The translations under genes and the position numbers were made by a program. The notes under the pieces are model-generated. The model did not search any database. It was not told where the DNA came from and was given only the letters and a program-made list of their open reading frames with translations. DNA of 64,000 bases from Flavobacteriaceae bacterium PS02336 (GTDB taxonomy: Bacteria; Bacteroidota; Bacteroidia; Flavobacteriales; Flavobacteriaceae): assembly GCA_029960065.1 (NCBI GenBank), contig JASCOF010000001.1:868001-932000 (forward strand). Reading direction: 5' to 3'. Every line of letters begins with the position of its first letter. Positions within the stretch are counted from its first letter, which is position 1. Positions 9,119 through 17,646 of this stretch are shown in pieces.

Positions 9119-9443
9119 TTGGGGCGATTTTAACGCAAAGGACGCAAGGTTTTTTGATATGCTGGGTTTTATAAAAAACGCAAAAGTTCGCAAAGCTTTG
9201 TGTGAAAAACTTTGCGAACTTATTTTTTAGCCACAGATTAAAAGGATTAAAGATGATTTAAACCTGTGTTAATCCGTAAAATCTGTGGCTGAAATTAATA
9301 TTCAGATTGAAAATCGTTTCGTTCCAATGGTTGAAACCATTGGCTATGTTTACCATGTTTGCGAACTTCTACTAGAAAGTTCAACACAAAGCTTAAAAAA
9401 AAGCTTTGCGTCCTTTGCGTAAACCTTTGCGCTCTTTGCGTTT
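9119..9443. repeat. Island of nested inverted repeats
   Basis: This 500-bp gap between the permease operon end (9442) and the ECF start (8940) holds no gene. From outside inward: TAACGCAAAGGACGCAAGG (from 9131) pairs imperfectly with CTTTGCGTCCTTTGCGTAA (9404-9422). AAGTTCGCAAAG (9184-9195) pairs with CTTTGCGAACTT (9210-9221). AGCCACAGAT (9229-9238) pairs with ATCTGTGGCT (9281-9290), with an imperfect inner stem containing GGATTAA/TTAATCC. CCAATGGTT/AACCATTGG form a tight hairpin at 9324-9343. The first bases (8941-9118) are AT-rich and hold the ECF promoter candidate. Confidence 0.8.
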
Positions 9444-10794
9444 AAAAAAAAGCTCTGTTCTTAAAATTCCGCCATCCAAAACCAATTAATACTAAAATGA
9501 AAAGCAATAAAGGCAAGAACGCTTTTAAAAAGCTGATTTCTGTTGAATCTTTAAAAGTTTCCACTTTATAACTATCCCAATTTTGTACATCAACCGCTTC
9601 ATTTTTAAAGATTTTGGGATAAAAATGCAAACGAAGTTTTTCATGAAACTGTGTCGTTTCTTTCAAAAACAAAAGCTGGTTTCGTAAATCCGATTTTGCA
9701 ATATCGTTTAATTGAATCTGAGTATGAAGTGTTGGAATAAATTGGGCAATCAATTCACTCGCACGGTTTCGCTGTTCTAATTTGGCGTACAATTCCTTAG
9801 ACTGGACTGCAGATTCGTCATCGCCCATTTGCTGCATGGCAAAATACCAAAGCCAGCTAAATTCTTGATCTGCTGGAATCTTATATTCTCGAAACTGCGG
9901 ATAATGTTTATAAAACTTTTCCATCGTTTCATTTTTATCCATATCCCATTTTTCATGATAGGCATTTCGCTGTTGTATAGTGAGTTCTAATGCTTCAGGA
10001 ATTTTGTATTTATTTACAAAAAAAGCATTAATTCCGGCAGGAACAATAATGATTAAAAACAGCCAGATTGTTAATAAAGAAACAGCATTAACGTTAGAAT
10101 GCATTTGCAGGGAAACAATGAAAAAACAAACTGCAAACCAAAATAATAGATACAGAATTCCGATTCCGAAGAAAATAAAAAAGGATTGATCTAACGGAAT
10201 ATTTAAGAACAAAACAGCAGCAAAAAGTAAAATCGTAAACAAAGCGATCAAACTCAAAATCCTTACATAAAATAACTGCAGGATATATTTGAAAGTATTC
10301 TGACTCTGCGTTGCCACGATTTTCCACGTACCACTTTCTTTTTCTTCTGAAATTACATTATAAGAAAAAGCAATAATTAGGAGCGGAAACAAATAAACCA
10401 GCACAAAACTAAAATCGATATTTCCAGACAAAAGATTGTTCGGATTATTTAGTTCTGCATCGTATTTCTGACCTTCTAAACCGCGAATGGTAACATTTTG
10501 AATAGAAGGATTTACATCGCGCTGGCCAATGGCTAAACTGTTTAGAGGCAAAGTAGTATTGACCAAAGAAAACTTGATGTAATATAATAAAAGACCGATT
10601 TCGTCTTTATGAAAAGCAGCATTTCTGGCAATATGTTCTTTTTGATAAATCGCCGTTTCTTGAATGCTTTTTTCTTGCTTATCTTGAAACTGTTTTCCAA
10701 TTAAAAGACTGATAAAACCGATGCATAACAGGAAAAGCAACCCAATTTTAGTTCCTTTTGACCGAATGAAGTTTTTGAATAATAATGACAGCAT
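9442..10794 (-). CDS. ABC-2 type permease with DUF3526-like region (second of pair)
   Basis: 450 residues. One N-terminal membrane helix (about 16-34), a long extracytoplasmic loop, then a cluster of five helices (about 128-258) and a second large soluble loop, ending with a C-terminal helix (SFLKAFLPLLLFILVLIGFGW). The segment SEEKESGTWKIVATQS is the conserved ABC-2 permease loop (usual form ERExGTL). The large loop with its Trp/Tyr-rich region (WLWYFAMQQMGDDES) fits DUF3526 permeases. It is the last gene of the operon, two bases after the first permease gene. It probably pairs with that permease and the ATPase at 14558-15253 as one transporter. What it moves is unknown. Confidence 0.85.
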   Translation of the reverse strand: MLSLLFKNFIRSKGTKIGLLFLLCIGFISLLIGKQFQDKQEKSIQETAIYQKEHIARNAAFHKDEIGLLLYYIKFSLVNTTLPLNSLAIGQRDVNPSIQNVTIRGLEGQKYDAELNNPNNLLSGNIDFSFVLVYLFPLLIIAFSYNVISEEKESGTWKIVATQSQNTFKYILQLFYVRILSLIALFTILLFAAVLFLNIPLDQSFFIFFGIGILYLLFWFAVCFFIVSLQMHSNVNAVSLLTIWLFLIIIVPAGINAFFVNKYKIPEALELTIQQRNAYHEKWDMDKNETMEKFYKHYPQFREYKIPADQEFSWLWYFAMQQMGDDESAVQSKELYAKLEQRNRASELIAQFIPTLHTQIQLNDIAKSDLRNQLLFLKETTQFHEKLRLHFYPKIFKNEAVDVQNWDSYKVETFKDSTEISFLKAFLPLLLFILVLIGFGWRNFKNRAFF

Positions 10795-10796
10795 AA

Positions 10797-12248
10797 TTAT
10801 ATAGCTTTAAGTTTATGAGACGCGATTCTGATTAAGATAAAAAGCACCGCAATCCAGAGAAGAATTGAAATAATAGAGACGATTTCGTTTTTAAGAACCG
10901 TTCCAATTTTTTCAGGTTCATAATGAAATTCTTCTAAGTCAGCCCAATGTTCTTTGCCGATAATTAAAGGTTTATCATTTGGCCCAGGTTTTTTATTGCT
11001 GATGTATTTAATCTGCAAAGCATTCATTTTCTGAGCCATTGTATAACGATAGTCTTCGGCTTGTTTCTGAAAATCGATGTACGATTCGTAATCGGTGTTT
11101 GACAATCCCATCGACAGATTTTTAATAGCGATATAAGGATTTAAGAAAGAAACAGTCTTAGAAAAGCTGTTTTGTTTTTTGTAAATCTTTAAAAGCTCGG
11201 CTAAATGTTCGTTGTAAATTCTGGAACTTATTTTTTCGCCTTCGGTCATTATAAATCCCGAATAATTGAACGGAAGTTTCTGAACCGAATCGACTTTATA
11301 AGCCGTAAGCAAAGAATCCTTGATTTTTTTATAATGCGGATCGTTCGGATTATGACTGTCTCCCTGCTTTAAAATATCTTTCTCAATATCGCTGTTAAAC
11401 TGGATTTTGGAAGGCGCTTCGTAAATATAAGCCCCAATTGCCTGCGTCGTTCTTGGCAGAATAATGGTAAAAAGCAGCCAGATGCCGATAAGAGTGATCA
11501 ATGCTTTTTTGGACGTCTTACTTATCGCTGAAATCAAAACGGCAATTACGCAGAAGAATAGGAGATAAGCCAGATGAAAAAAGATAAACAAAAGCATTTT
11601 TAAAGTTTCGTCTGCTGTTATAGAAAAATTTTGCAAAAACAGCCAGACTAAGACTAAAACAATAATTGTTGGAATAAAAAGCAGCATAATCACACTGGCA
11701 ATACCTAATGTTTTTCCCACTAAAAGCTGTTTCCAATTGATTCCCTGCGTTAAAAGAATTTTTAAAGTTCCATTTTCGCGTTCGTAGGCAATGGCATTAA
11801 AACCTAAGAAGAAAATGAGAAGCGGTAATAAAACCTGTAAAACCATTGCAATGCTGATTTCTCCAAAACGAAGCATACTATTTGAAAATCCAGCTTCAGA
11901 GAAATTGGCAGTATTTTGTTTGTGTGCTTCCAGGAAGATGGCATTTCCGAAAAAAGGTTCCATACCGAATTCAAAAACACTTAATGGCGTACTTTTTCTA
12001 AAAGCAAAATTGCCGTAATGTGCCATTCTATGCGGATTTTTATCTGGATTTTTTAACCAGTCTTCTCGAGATTCATGCTGGTATTTCTCGCTGGTTTCAT
12101 TTTGGCTTCTATAATTGTCCCAGCCTGTAAATGCGGCGTACAAAAGCAAAATACCAATAAAAATGGTTATGATGTATACAGCAGGATTTTTAAAAACAGA
12201 TTTTTTAAAATGCCTGGCAATAAGAATTTCTGATTGTAATATTTTCAT
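10797..12248 (-). CDS. ABC-2 type permease with DUF3526-like region (first of pair)
   Basis: 483 residues with the same layout as its downstream neighbour: helix at about 22-40, extracytoplasmic loop, helix cluster at about 130-270 containing FLGFNAIAYERENGTLKILLTQG (ABC-2 signature), a large soluble loop, and a C-terminal helix (IVSIISILLWIAVLFILIRI). The start region MKILQSEILIARHFKKSVFKNPAVY is typical of these permeases. Gaps to the receptor upstream (5 bp) and permease downstream (2 bp) imply one transcript. The two permeases look like diverged paralogues that would form a heterodimer driven by the upstream ATPase. Confidence 0.85.
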   Translation of the reverse strand: MKILQSEILIARHFKKSVFKNPAVYIITIFIGILLLYAAFTGWDNYRSQNETSEKYQHESREDWLKNPDKNPHRMAHYGNFAFRKSTPLSVFEFGMEPFFGNAIFLEAHKQNTANFSEAGFSNSMLRFGEISIAMVLQVLLPLLIFFLGFNAIAYERENGTLKILLTQGINWKQLLVGKTLGIASVIMLLFIPTIIVLVLVWLFLQNFSITADETLKMLLFIFFHLAYLLFFCVIAVLISAISKTSKKALITLIGIWLLFTIILPRTTQAIGAYIYEAPSKIQFNSDIEKDILKQGDSHNPNDPHYKKIKDSLLTAYKVDSVQKLPFNYSGFIMTEGEKISSRIYNEHLAELLKIYKKQNSFSKTVSFLNPYIAIKNLSMGLSNTDYESYIDFQKQAEDYRYTMAQKMNALQIKYISNKKPGPNDKPLIIGKEHWADLEEFHYEPEKIGTVLKNEIVSIISILLWIAVLFILIRIASHKLKAI

Positions 12249-12253
12249 ATAAA

Positions 12254-14551
12254 TTAAAATCTATAAGTTACGGTAAGATTTACGTTTCGCGGACTTCCCG
12301 GAAACAATCTCAAATAATTTTGCGCGCCCAGCCAGTATGTTTTATTTAGAAGATTACCCGCGTTTAAAGCGATCTGCATATTTCCTCCGTTAGGTTTGTA
12401 ATAAATAGCAGCGTCAAAAATGGTAAAATCTGGAAGTATGAAATCTCTTGTAAACCAAGGCACTTTACTGCTTTGATACTGCATTCCCAATCCAATTCCG
12501 AAATCGTCTAAAGCAGAATCAGAAGCAAAATTGTAGCGTGTCCAAAGATTCGCGCTGTTTTTTGGCGTGTTCTGTTTTCTTTGTCCAATTAATGAAACGT
12601 TGGCATCGTTGGTAATTTCAGCATCAATATAACTGTAAGAAGCATTAATCTGCCAGTCTGTAGTAATGTATCCTGCGAGATCACATTCGAAACCACGGCT
12701 TCTTTCAGAACCTCTTGTAACCAGCAAATCTGGGTTTAGAGGATCATTTGCATTCATCAAAATATTACGCTGATTGATTTCGTAAACGGCTGCATTAAAA
12801 CTTACCGTATTATTAAAGAAAACGGCTTTCATCCCAAACTCTTTCAAATCACTTTCCAAAGGTTTAAAAAGACTTCCGCCAGGTAAACTTCCTGTTTGAG
12901 GCATTAAAGTAGTCGTGTTAGACTGCGGTTGATAACCTTCAAGATAAGTTGTGTAAACATTAATCGCATCGTTTACGGCATATGTAATTCCAATTCTAGG
13001 AAGCAAAGCGTTTTTTTTAACCGTTAACTCGTTATTGGTTTCGTAATTGGTAATATCTTCAAACCATTCGTTTCGCAGTCCCAATAAAAAAGTAAATTTT
13101 TCCCACTGAATCTGATCCTGAATATAAATAGCATTCGTAGTTGTTAATGCCGATGGAAGCGCCGTACGAACATTTAAAACATAATCCTGCGTATTTCTTA
13201 AAGCATACGACGGATTGTTTAAATCGAAGAAATTGACATTTGGTTTGGGCAAAACAACACCATTTACGGTTACAGTCTGGTAATTAGAAGCGTTGGCAGG
13301 AACAAAAGTATTGGCAACCGTTCCGTCATTTAATAAATAACCTCGCGCAGCATTTTGTCCGCCGCCTTTGTTTTTATTCCAGCTGCTCAAATCGTAACCC
13401 GTTAATAATTTATGATTCAGTTTTCCTGTTTTAAAATCAAAATTGAAATAGGCACTCAAATTATCAATATCCCAATATTGCTGGCGCTGAACGTACTGCA
13501 TCATGGCAAGGCTCGTAACGGGCTGATTGTTCATATCTACTGCAAAAGCATTGTTTGTGCGGTGTTCCTGAAGATTTTCTGTCCAAGTCTGTTTCATGTA
13601 AGAAGCATTAAAACCAACTTTTGAAGAGAATTTATGAGAAAAATTGGTCATCAAAATCATTTCTTTTGATTTGAAAAAATCGCCCGAAGCTCCTAAATTT
13701 AAACTGATTGGCGTTTTGTTTAAGTCAGTTTTACCTGCAACAGCACCAAAAATAGGCTGTCCGCGATCCAAAACTCCCGTCATGTCGCTTAGAATCAGTT
13801 CGGTATTAATTGCTGTTTTTTCATTTGGAATATAACTGAAAGATGGCGAAATCAGGAATGATTTATTGTTCACCAAATCACGATAGGATTTTGCTTCTTG
13901 GTACGCTCCGTTTACACGATATAAAAGCGTTTTAGAATCATTTAAAGGACCTGTAAAATCTAAAGTTCCGCGTAAAGTGCTGAAACTTCCAACAGAAAGA
14001 CTGACCTCTTTTCGGTCAACAGCCAAAGGTTTTTTGGTAACCATATTAATGCTTCCGCCTGGATCAACAGACGAAAATGTGGCACTCGACGGACCTTTGA
14101 TTACTTCAACACGTTCAATATTACTCGTTAAGGGCTGTAGAAAATAATATTGCCTTGTTCGCATTCCGTTAATAATCTGTCCTTCTTCGTTTTGGCTGAT
14201 GCCTCGAATGGTGTATTGATTGTAATAACTAGCTGGAATTACGCCACTTGCCATTTTTACAACATCTGCTAGATAAATTGCCCCTTTATCAGCAATTAAT
14301 TCTTTGGTAATGCTGGAAATAGACTGCGGAATATCTTTGTTTAAAGCCGCAGTTTTAGTTGCCGAAAAAGAGTAATCGCTGTTGTACTTTCGCGTTGAGC
14401 GCCCAATAATTTCAACAGTCTGCAATTCATTTCGCTTAGATTCTAATTCCAAAGAATCTTTAGCAATGCTGTCTCTGACTTTTCCGCCGTTTTGTGCTTT
14501 TAAAACAGAAATTGTACTTACTATAAACAGTAAAGAAAGTGTATGTTTCAT
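12254..14551 (-). CDS. TonB-dependent siderophore-type receptor
   Basis: 765 residues. Signal peptide MKHTLSLLFIVSTISVLKAQ, then the plug: VEIIGRSTRKYNSDYSFSATKTA, DIPQSISSITKELIADKG, YTIRGISQNEEGQIINGMRT, ERVEVIKGPSSATFSSVDPGGSINMVTKKP. This order and wording match the FhuA/FhuE/FpvA siderophore receptor group. The barrel ends with NAGNLLNKTYWLGAQNYLRLFPGSPRNVNLTVTYRF. There is no STN domain and no carboxypeptidase-like N-terminal domain. It lies inside the ABC operon, between the ATPase (6-bp gap) and the first permease (5-bp gap). That placement suggests one coupled process, for example uptake at the outer membrane with export or recycling at the inner membrane. Iron-siderophore is the likely ligand class; copper is an alternative given the DUF2946-like neighbour. 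Confidence 0.92.
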   Translation of the reverse strand: MKHTLSLLFIVSTISVLKAQNGGKVRDSIAKDSLELESKRNELQTVEIIGRSTRKYNSDYSFSATKTAALNKDIPQSISSITKELIADKGAIYLADVVKMASGVIPASYYNQYTIRGISQNEEGQIINGMRTRQYYFLQPLTSNIERVEVIKGPSSATFSSVDPGGSINMVTKKPLAVDRKEVSLSVGSFSTLRGTLDFTGPLNDSKTLLYRVNGAYQEAKSYRDLVNNKSFLISPSFSYIPNEKTAINTELILSDMTGVLDRGQPIFGAVAGKTDLNKTPISLNLGASGDFFKSKEMILMTNFSHKFSSKVGFNASYMKQTWTENLQEHRTNNAFAVDMNNQPVTSLAMMQYVQRQQYWDIDNLSAYFNFDFKTGKLNHKLLTGYDLSSWNKNKGGGQNAARGYLLNDGTVANTFVPANASNYQTVTVNGVVLPKPNVNFFDLNNPSYALRNTQDYVLNVRTALPSALTTTNAIYIQDQIQWEKFTFLLGLRNEWFEDITNYETNNELTVKKNALLPRIGITYAVNDAINVYTTYLEGYQPQSNTTTLMPQTGSLPGGSLFKPLESDLKEFGMKAVFFNNTVSFNAAVYEINQRNILMNANDPLNPDLLVTRGSERSRGFECDLAGYITTDWQINASYSYIDAEITNDANVSLIGQRKQNTPKNSANLWTRYNFASDSALDDFGIGLGMQYQSSKVPWFTRDFILPDFTIFDAAIYYKPNGGNMQIALNAGNLLNKTYWLGAQNYLRLFPGSPRNVNLTVTYRF

Positions 14552-14557
14552 TTGAAT

Positions 14558-15253
14558 CTAAACGGTTTGTAAATACAAATCTTCCAGTTCGTTAGCAGAA
14601 ATCTTATCTGCTTCTATAACTGTAACAAGATTTCCCTGTTTCATAATTCCGATATGCGAAGCGACTTCACGAGCTCTAAAAATATCGTGTGTTGCCATTA
14701 AAATCGCTGTTCCATCTGCTGAAAGTTCTTTTAAAATCTGAGAAAATTCATTGGAAGCTTTTGGATCTAAACCGCTTGTAGGTTCGTCTAACAAAAGCAC
14801 TTTTGCTTTTTTGGCGATTGCGATAGCAATTCCAACTTTCTGACGCATTCCTTTAGAATAACCGCCCAAATTTTGGTCATGCGCTTTGACTTGCAATCCT
14901 GCTTTGTTCAGGAAATATGTCAGTTCTCCTTTAGAATATTTAAAACCAGCAAGCGAAGAGAAAAATTTAAGATTTTCTAATCCTGTTAAATTTGGATAAA
15001 GCATTACGGTTTCCGGAATGTAAGCCACAAATTCTTTGGTAGTATCTGCGTTTAAAGTAACCGGAATATTATTAATGGTTAAGGTTCCTTCTGAAGGTTC
15101 GATGAAACCTAGAAATAAATTAATAGTTGTTGTTTTACCAGCGCCATTCTGTCCTAAAAGGGCAAATATTTCGCCTTCTTTTATAGTTAAATTTAGGGCA
15201 TTTAAAGCAGTATAATCACCATATTTTTTGGTGAGATTTTCAGCTGTCAGCAT
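14558..15253 (-). CDS. ABC transporter ATP-binding protein (ABC-2 export type)
   Basis: 231 residues. Walker A is GQNGAGKTT (about residues 34-42), the signature motif appears as the variant YSKGMRQKVGIA (about 137-148), Walker B is VLLLDEPTSGLDP, and the switch His is in MATHD. This signature variant and the short length fit the CcmA/NosF-like subfamily that drives ABC-2 permeases. It is the first gene of the tight operon with the receptor and two permeases. The small His/Cys protein gene ends 189 bp upstream on the same strand and may belong to the same transcript. Confidence 0.95.
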   Translation of the reverse strand: MLTAENLTKKYGDYTALNALNLTIKEGEIFALLGQNGAGKTTTINLFLGFIEPSEGTLTINNIPVTLNADTTKEFVAYIPETVMLYPNLTGLENLKFFSSLAGFKYSKGELTYFLNKAGLQVKAHDQNLGGYSKGMRQKVGIAIAIAKKAKVLLLDEPTSGLDPKASNEFSQILKELSADGTAILMATHDIFRAREVASHIGIMKQGNLVTVIEADKISANELEDLYLQTV

Positions 15254-15442
15254 ATTTTTGTATTTGGATTTAGTTTTTTAGTAAAAGGATTTCGTGACAC
15301 ATTTTCAAAGGCATCAGAAAAGATTTTAAAGTCTCAATGAAGGTTTACTGCGGTTTATTCGCGAAAGCGTAAATAAGATATTAGCTCTATTTCAAACAAT
15401 TGGAATGAATAGAGATTAACAAATTTTAAAAAACAAAGTAAA

Positions 15443-15793
15443 CTAGAATAGAGCAGGAGGAGCTCTTAAAGCAAATAAACTGCCTTTGAAGAATGTTGAA
15501 ACCGATTGAGTAAAAATAAATATCGGCTTAGATTCGATTTGTATTTTTTGAAAAACAACAGTTTGCAGCGAGTTCGGAATGAATGTACTAAATGCAAAGT
15601 GACAGATATGGCACTTAGTGTCTACATCGTGACTGTGTGTTATTTCTTTTTGATTATTGCTTGAATGATGTTCGCACTGCTTTTCGGAAAGCTGTTTAAA
15701 AACATGTTCATAAGAATGAATGGTCTGAAACAGCATTGCGGACAATACCATAAGAGACATCAAGAAATTGACAATTAAAATTTTCTTTTTCAT
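15443..15793 (-). CDS. Small exported His/Cys-rich protein, DUF2946-like
   Basis: 116 residues. An N-terminal helix (IVNFLMSLMVLSAMLFQTI) acts as signal peptide or anchor. It is followed by a cluster of possible metal ligands: CEHH (40-43), HSHD (53-56) and CHICH (61-65), and the protein ends with RAPPALF. The spaced CxxC/His motif and the C-terminal RAPP recall DUF2946 proteins, which in other phyla often sit beside TonB-dependent copper receptors. Similarity is by motif only. Located 189 bp upstream of the ABC/TonB operon on the same strand. A role in binding a metal in the periplasm is inference. Confidence 0.6.
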   Translation of the reverse strand: MKKKILIVNFLMSLMVLSAMLFQTIHSYEHVFKQLSEKQCEHHSSNNQKEITHSHDVDTKCHICHFAFSTFIPNSLQTVVFQKIQIESKPIFIFTQSVSTFFKGSLFALRAPPALF

Positions 15794-15930
15794 TCAAATA
15801 AACGGCTGGTTTTTTTAGCGGTATAAAAACGCAACAGTGTTGCAAAGATAGCTATCTAATTTTTAAATATGCTAAAACGAATTTTATTTTTTATAAAATG
15901 CTCTTGATAAACCCTTATTTTACGCCCGAT

Positions 15931-16362
15931 TTACAGGTTACTGTACAATAATTGCAAGGTGTGAAAATCCGAAGAGCCATCAAAATATTTGTGCAGAACT
16001 TCCTGAAAAATAGGTTCACTGTTTTGAACACTTGCAAATAAAGTCATCGAAGATTTTAATTTTTCGATGTCAGCATTAGCAAATATTGCATCAACAGTTT
16101 CCTCTTTTTTTATTAATTCGGAAGTAATTTCAACCAGATGTTTACCTAAAATAGGATGTTCTAAGAAAGCAATTGCTTCATCTGCATTTTTGATTTCGTA
16201 AAATTTGGAAGTATCGCTGGAACCCATTCCTTTTATCTGAGGAAATACAAACCACATCCAAGGAGATTCCTTTTTACCATTCTTAATTTCGTCCAGCGCA
16301 GTTAGATATAGTTTATTCTGTGCGTCTAGAAAACGAAGCAGTTCATTGTTGTTGTAGGCCAT
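15931..16362 (-). CDS. DUF1810 family protein
   Basis: 143 residues, the full length of the family. Recognised by the pattern LDAQNKLYLTALDEIKNGKKESPWMWFVFPQIKGMGSS, then SKFYEIKNADEAIAFLEHPILGKHL and a C-terminal FDGSSDFHTLQLLY. Soluble and cytoplasmic, with no signal peptide. The molecular function of DUF1810 is not established. It stands alone: the next gene upstream is divergent across a 380-bp gap, and the gene downstream on this strand is 137 bp away. Confidence 0.88.
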   Translation of the reverse strand: MAYNNNELLRFLDAQNKLYLTALDEIKNGKKESPWMWFVFPQIKGMGSSDTSKFYEIKNADEAIAFLEHPILGKHLVEITSELIKKEETVDAIFANADIEKLKSSMTLFASVQNSEPIFQEVLHKYFDGSSDFHTLQLLYSNL

Positions 16363-16745
16363 TACTTACTGATATTTTTGGGGGCTATCAGGTGATAAAT
16401 CTAATAAAAATATGTTTAGCTGTATATTATGAAATTCTTTTTTTTCAATGAAATAAATTAAAAATACAGATTAAAATTAAAAGTGAATTTTTGTCCATTT
16501 TTCGTTTTTATAATAAGTTACAATTATCCATTTTTATTTATTGTTTAACAGAAAAAATCGTATTAAGAGCGTGTTTAATTGTTATAAAAGTCAGTTTTAT
16601 TTGGTAATTCTGTTATGATTTTCCTATTTTTACTAAACAGGCAGTTTACAAACTGTTTTAATGAATTAAAATTTCAGTTGCTATTCACCACTTAGACAGC
16701 AACTATTCTAACGGGCAATTTCGCTCACTTTAAAAACAAATGCTT
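16363..16745 (+). other. Intergenic region with two small hairpins before the DapB-like gene
   Basis: About 380 AT-rich bases with no gene. Near the downstream gene are two stem-loops: CAGTTT-AC-AAACTG at 16642-16655, and AGTTGCT (16676-16682) pairing with AGCAACT (16698-16704). They could be part of a structured 5' leader. I recognise no known riboswitch class. Confidence 0.35.
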
Positions 16746-17495
16746 ATGAAAATAGGATTAATCGGATTCGGAAAAACTGGAAAATCAGTAGCTTCAATAT
16801 TATTAGAAAATAAGAAATTCTGCTTAGAATGGGTTTTAAGACAAAGTACGGTTTTAGAACACAGATCAGTTCCAGAATTTTTTGGAGTGCAGTCAGACGA
16901 ACCCGGCTTAATCTATTCCAGCTCTAAAACTTCTATTGATGAATTATTAGAAAAACATCCTGTAGATGTGATAATTGATTTTTCATCAAGCGAAGGAATA
17001 TATACTTATGGAGAAGTTGCTGCAAAGAATAACGTAAAAATCATTTCGGCTATTTCGCATTATAAAGACAAAGAGCTGCAGTTTCTAAAAAAATTAGGAC
17101 AGAAAACAACTGTTTTTTGGTCACCTAACATTACTTTAGGAGTTAACTATTTACTATTTGCTGCTAAATTTCTAAAGAAAATCGCTCCTTGGGTTGATAT
17201 TGAAGTTAATGAAGAACATTTTAAAGCTAAAGAAGGAACTTCTGGAACAGCCATAAAAATTGCAGAAGCTTTAGATGTTGATAAAGAAAATATCAATTCG
17301 GTTAGAGCAGGAGGAATTGTTGGGAAACATGAAGTAATTTTTGGTTTTCCTTTTCAAACCGTCCGAATCATACACGAATCGATCTCCAGAGAAGCCTTTG
17401 GAAACGGGGTTATTTTTGTAGCCGAAAATATAAAAGAGAAAGAAAAAGGATTATATAATTTTGAGGATATCCTGACGCCTTATTTTACGGTTTAG
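16746..17495 (+). CDS. DapB-like dihydrodipicolinate reductase family protein, altered active-site loop
   Basis: 249 residues from ATG 16746 (an ATG two codons earlier is possible). The Rossmann nucleotide loop is IGLIGFGKTGKSV near the N-terminus; DVIIDFSSSEG and WSPNITLGVNYL correspond to the family's D-F-S and SPNxSxGVN motifs. The catalytic region reads EEHFKAKEGTSGTA. The key His and the Lys four residues later are kept, but the usual H-H pair and D-A-P-S-G-T loop are replaced and one residue shorter. It therefore looks like a diverged DapB fold, possibly still a HTPA reductase or acting on another substrate. It stands alone, with no lysine-pathway genes nearby. Confidence 0.8.
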   Translation: MKIGLIGFGKTGKSVASILLENKKFCLEWVLRQSTVLEHRSVPEFFGVQSDEPGLIYSSSKTSIDELLEKHPVDVIIDFSSSEGIYTYGEVAAKNNVKIISAISHYKDKELQFLKKLGQKTTVFWSPNITLGVNYLLFAAKFLKKIAPWVDIEVNEEHFKAKEGTSGTAIKIAEALDVDKENINSVRAGGIVGKHEVIFGFPFQTVRIIHESISREAFGNGVIFVAENIKEKEKGLYNFEDILTPYFTV

Positions 17496-17537
17496 ATATT
17501 TATTTTTGCCCAAAGAACGCTAAGGCGCAAAATATAA

Positions 17538-17620
17538 TCTCGCAAAGACGCAGAGTCGGAAAGTTTTTCATTTTTGAATTTTAAGCTCTTCAAACTTTGC
17601 TACTCTGCGTTTTTGCGAGA
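17538..17620. terminator. Long inverted repeat between convergent genes
   Basis: Arms 17538-17566 and 17592-17620 pair over 29 bp with three mismatches; core words are CTCGCAAA and GACGCAGAGT. It lies between the ends of the DapB-like gene (+) and sdhB (-), where a two-way terminator would be expected. No long T-run follows, so the mechanism is uncertain. Confidence 0.55.
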
Positions 17621-17646
17621 AATTCTCTTTACTATTTTAAAGCATT

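Noticed and set aside
9119..9443. Insertion sequence remnant
   Set aside because: No transposase ORF or pieces of one, no flanking target duplication that I could see.
12254..14551. STN-bearing receptor with ECF signalling
   Set aside because: No STN domain in the sequence and no sigma or anti-sigma gene in its operon.
16740..17495. Canonical dapB of lysine synthesis
   Set aside because: The active-site loop is altered and no lysine genes are near, so the gene symbol is not used.
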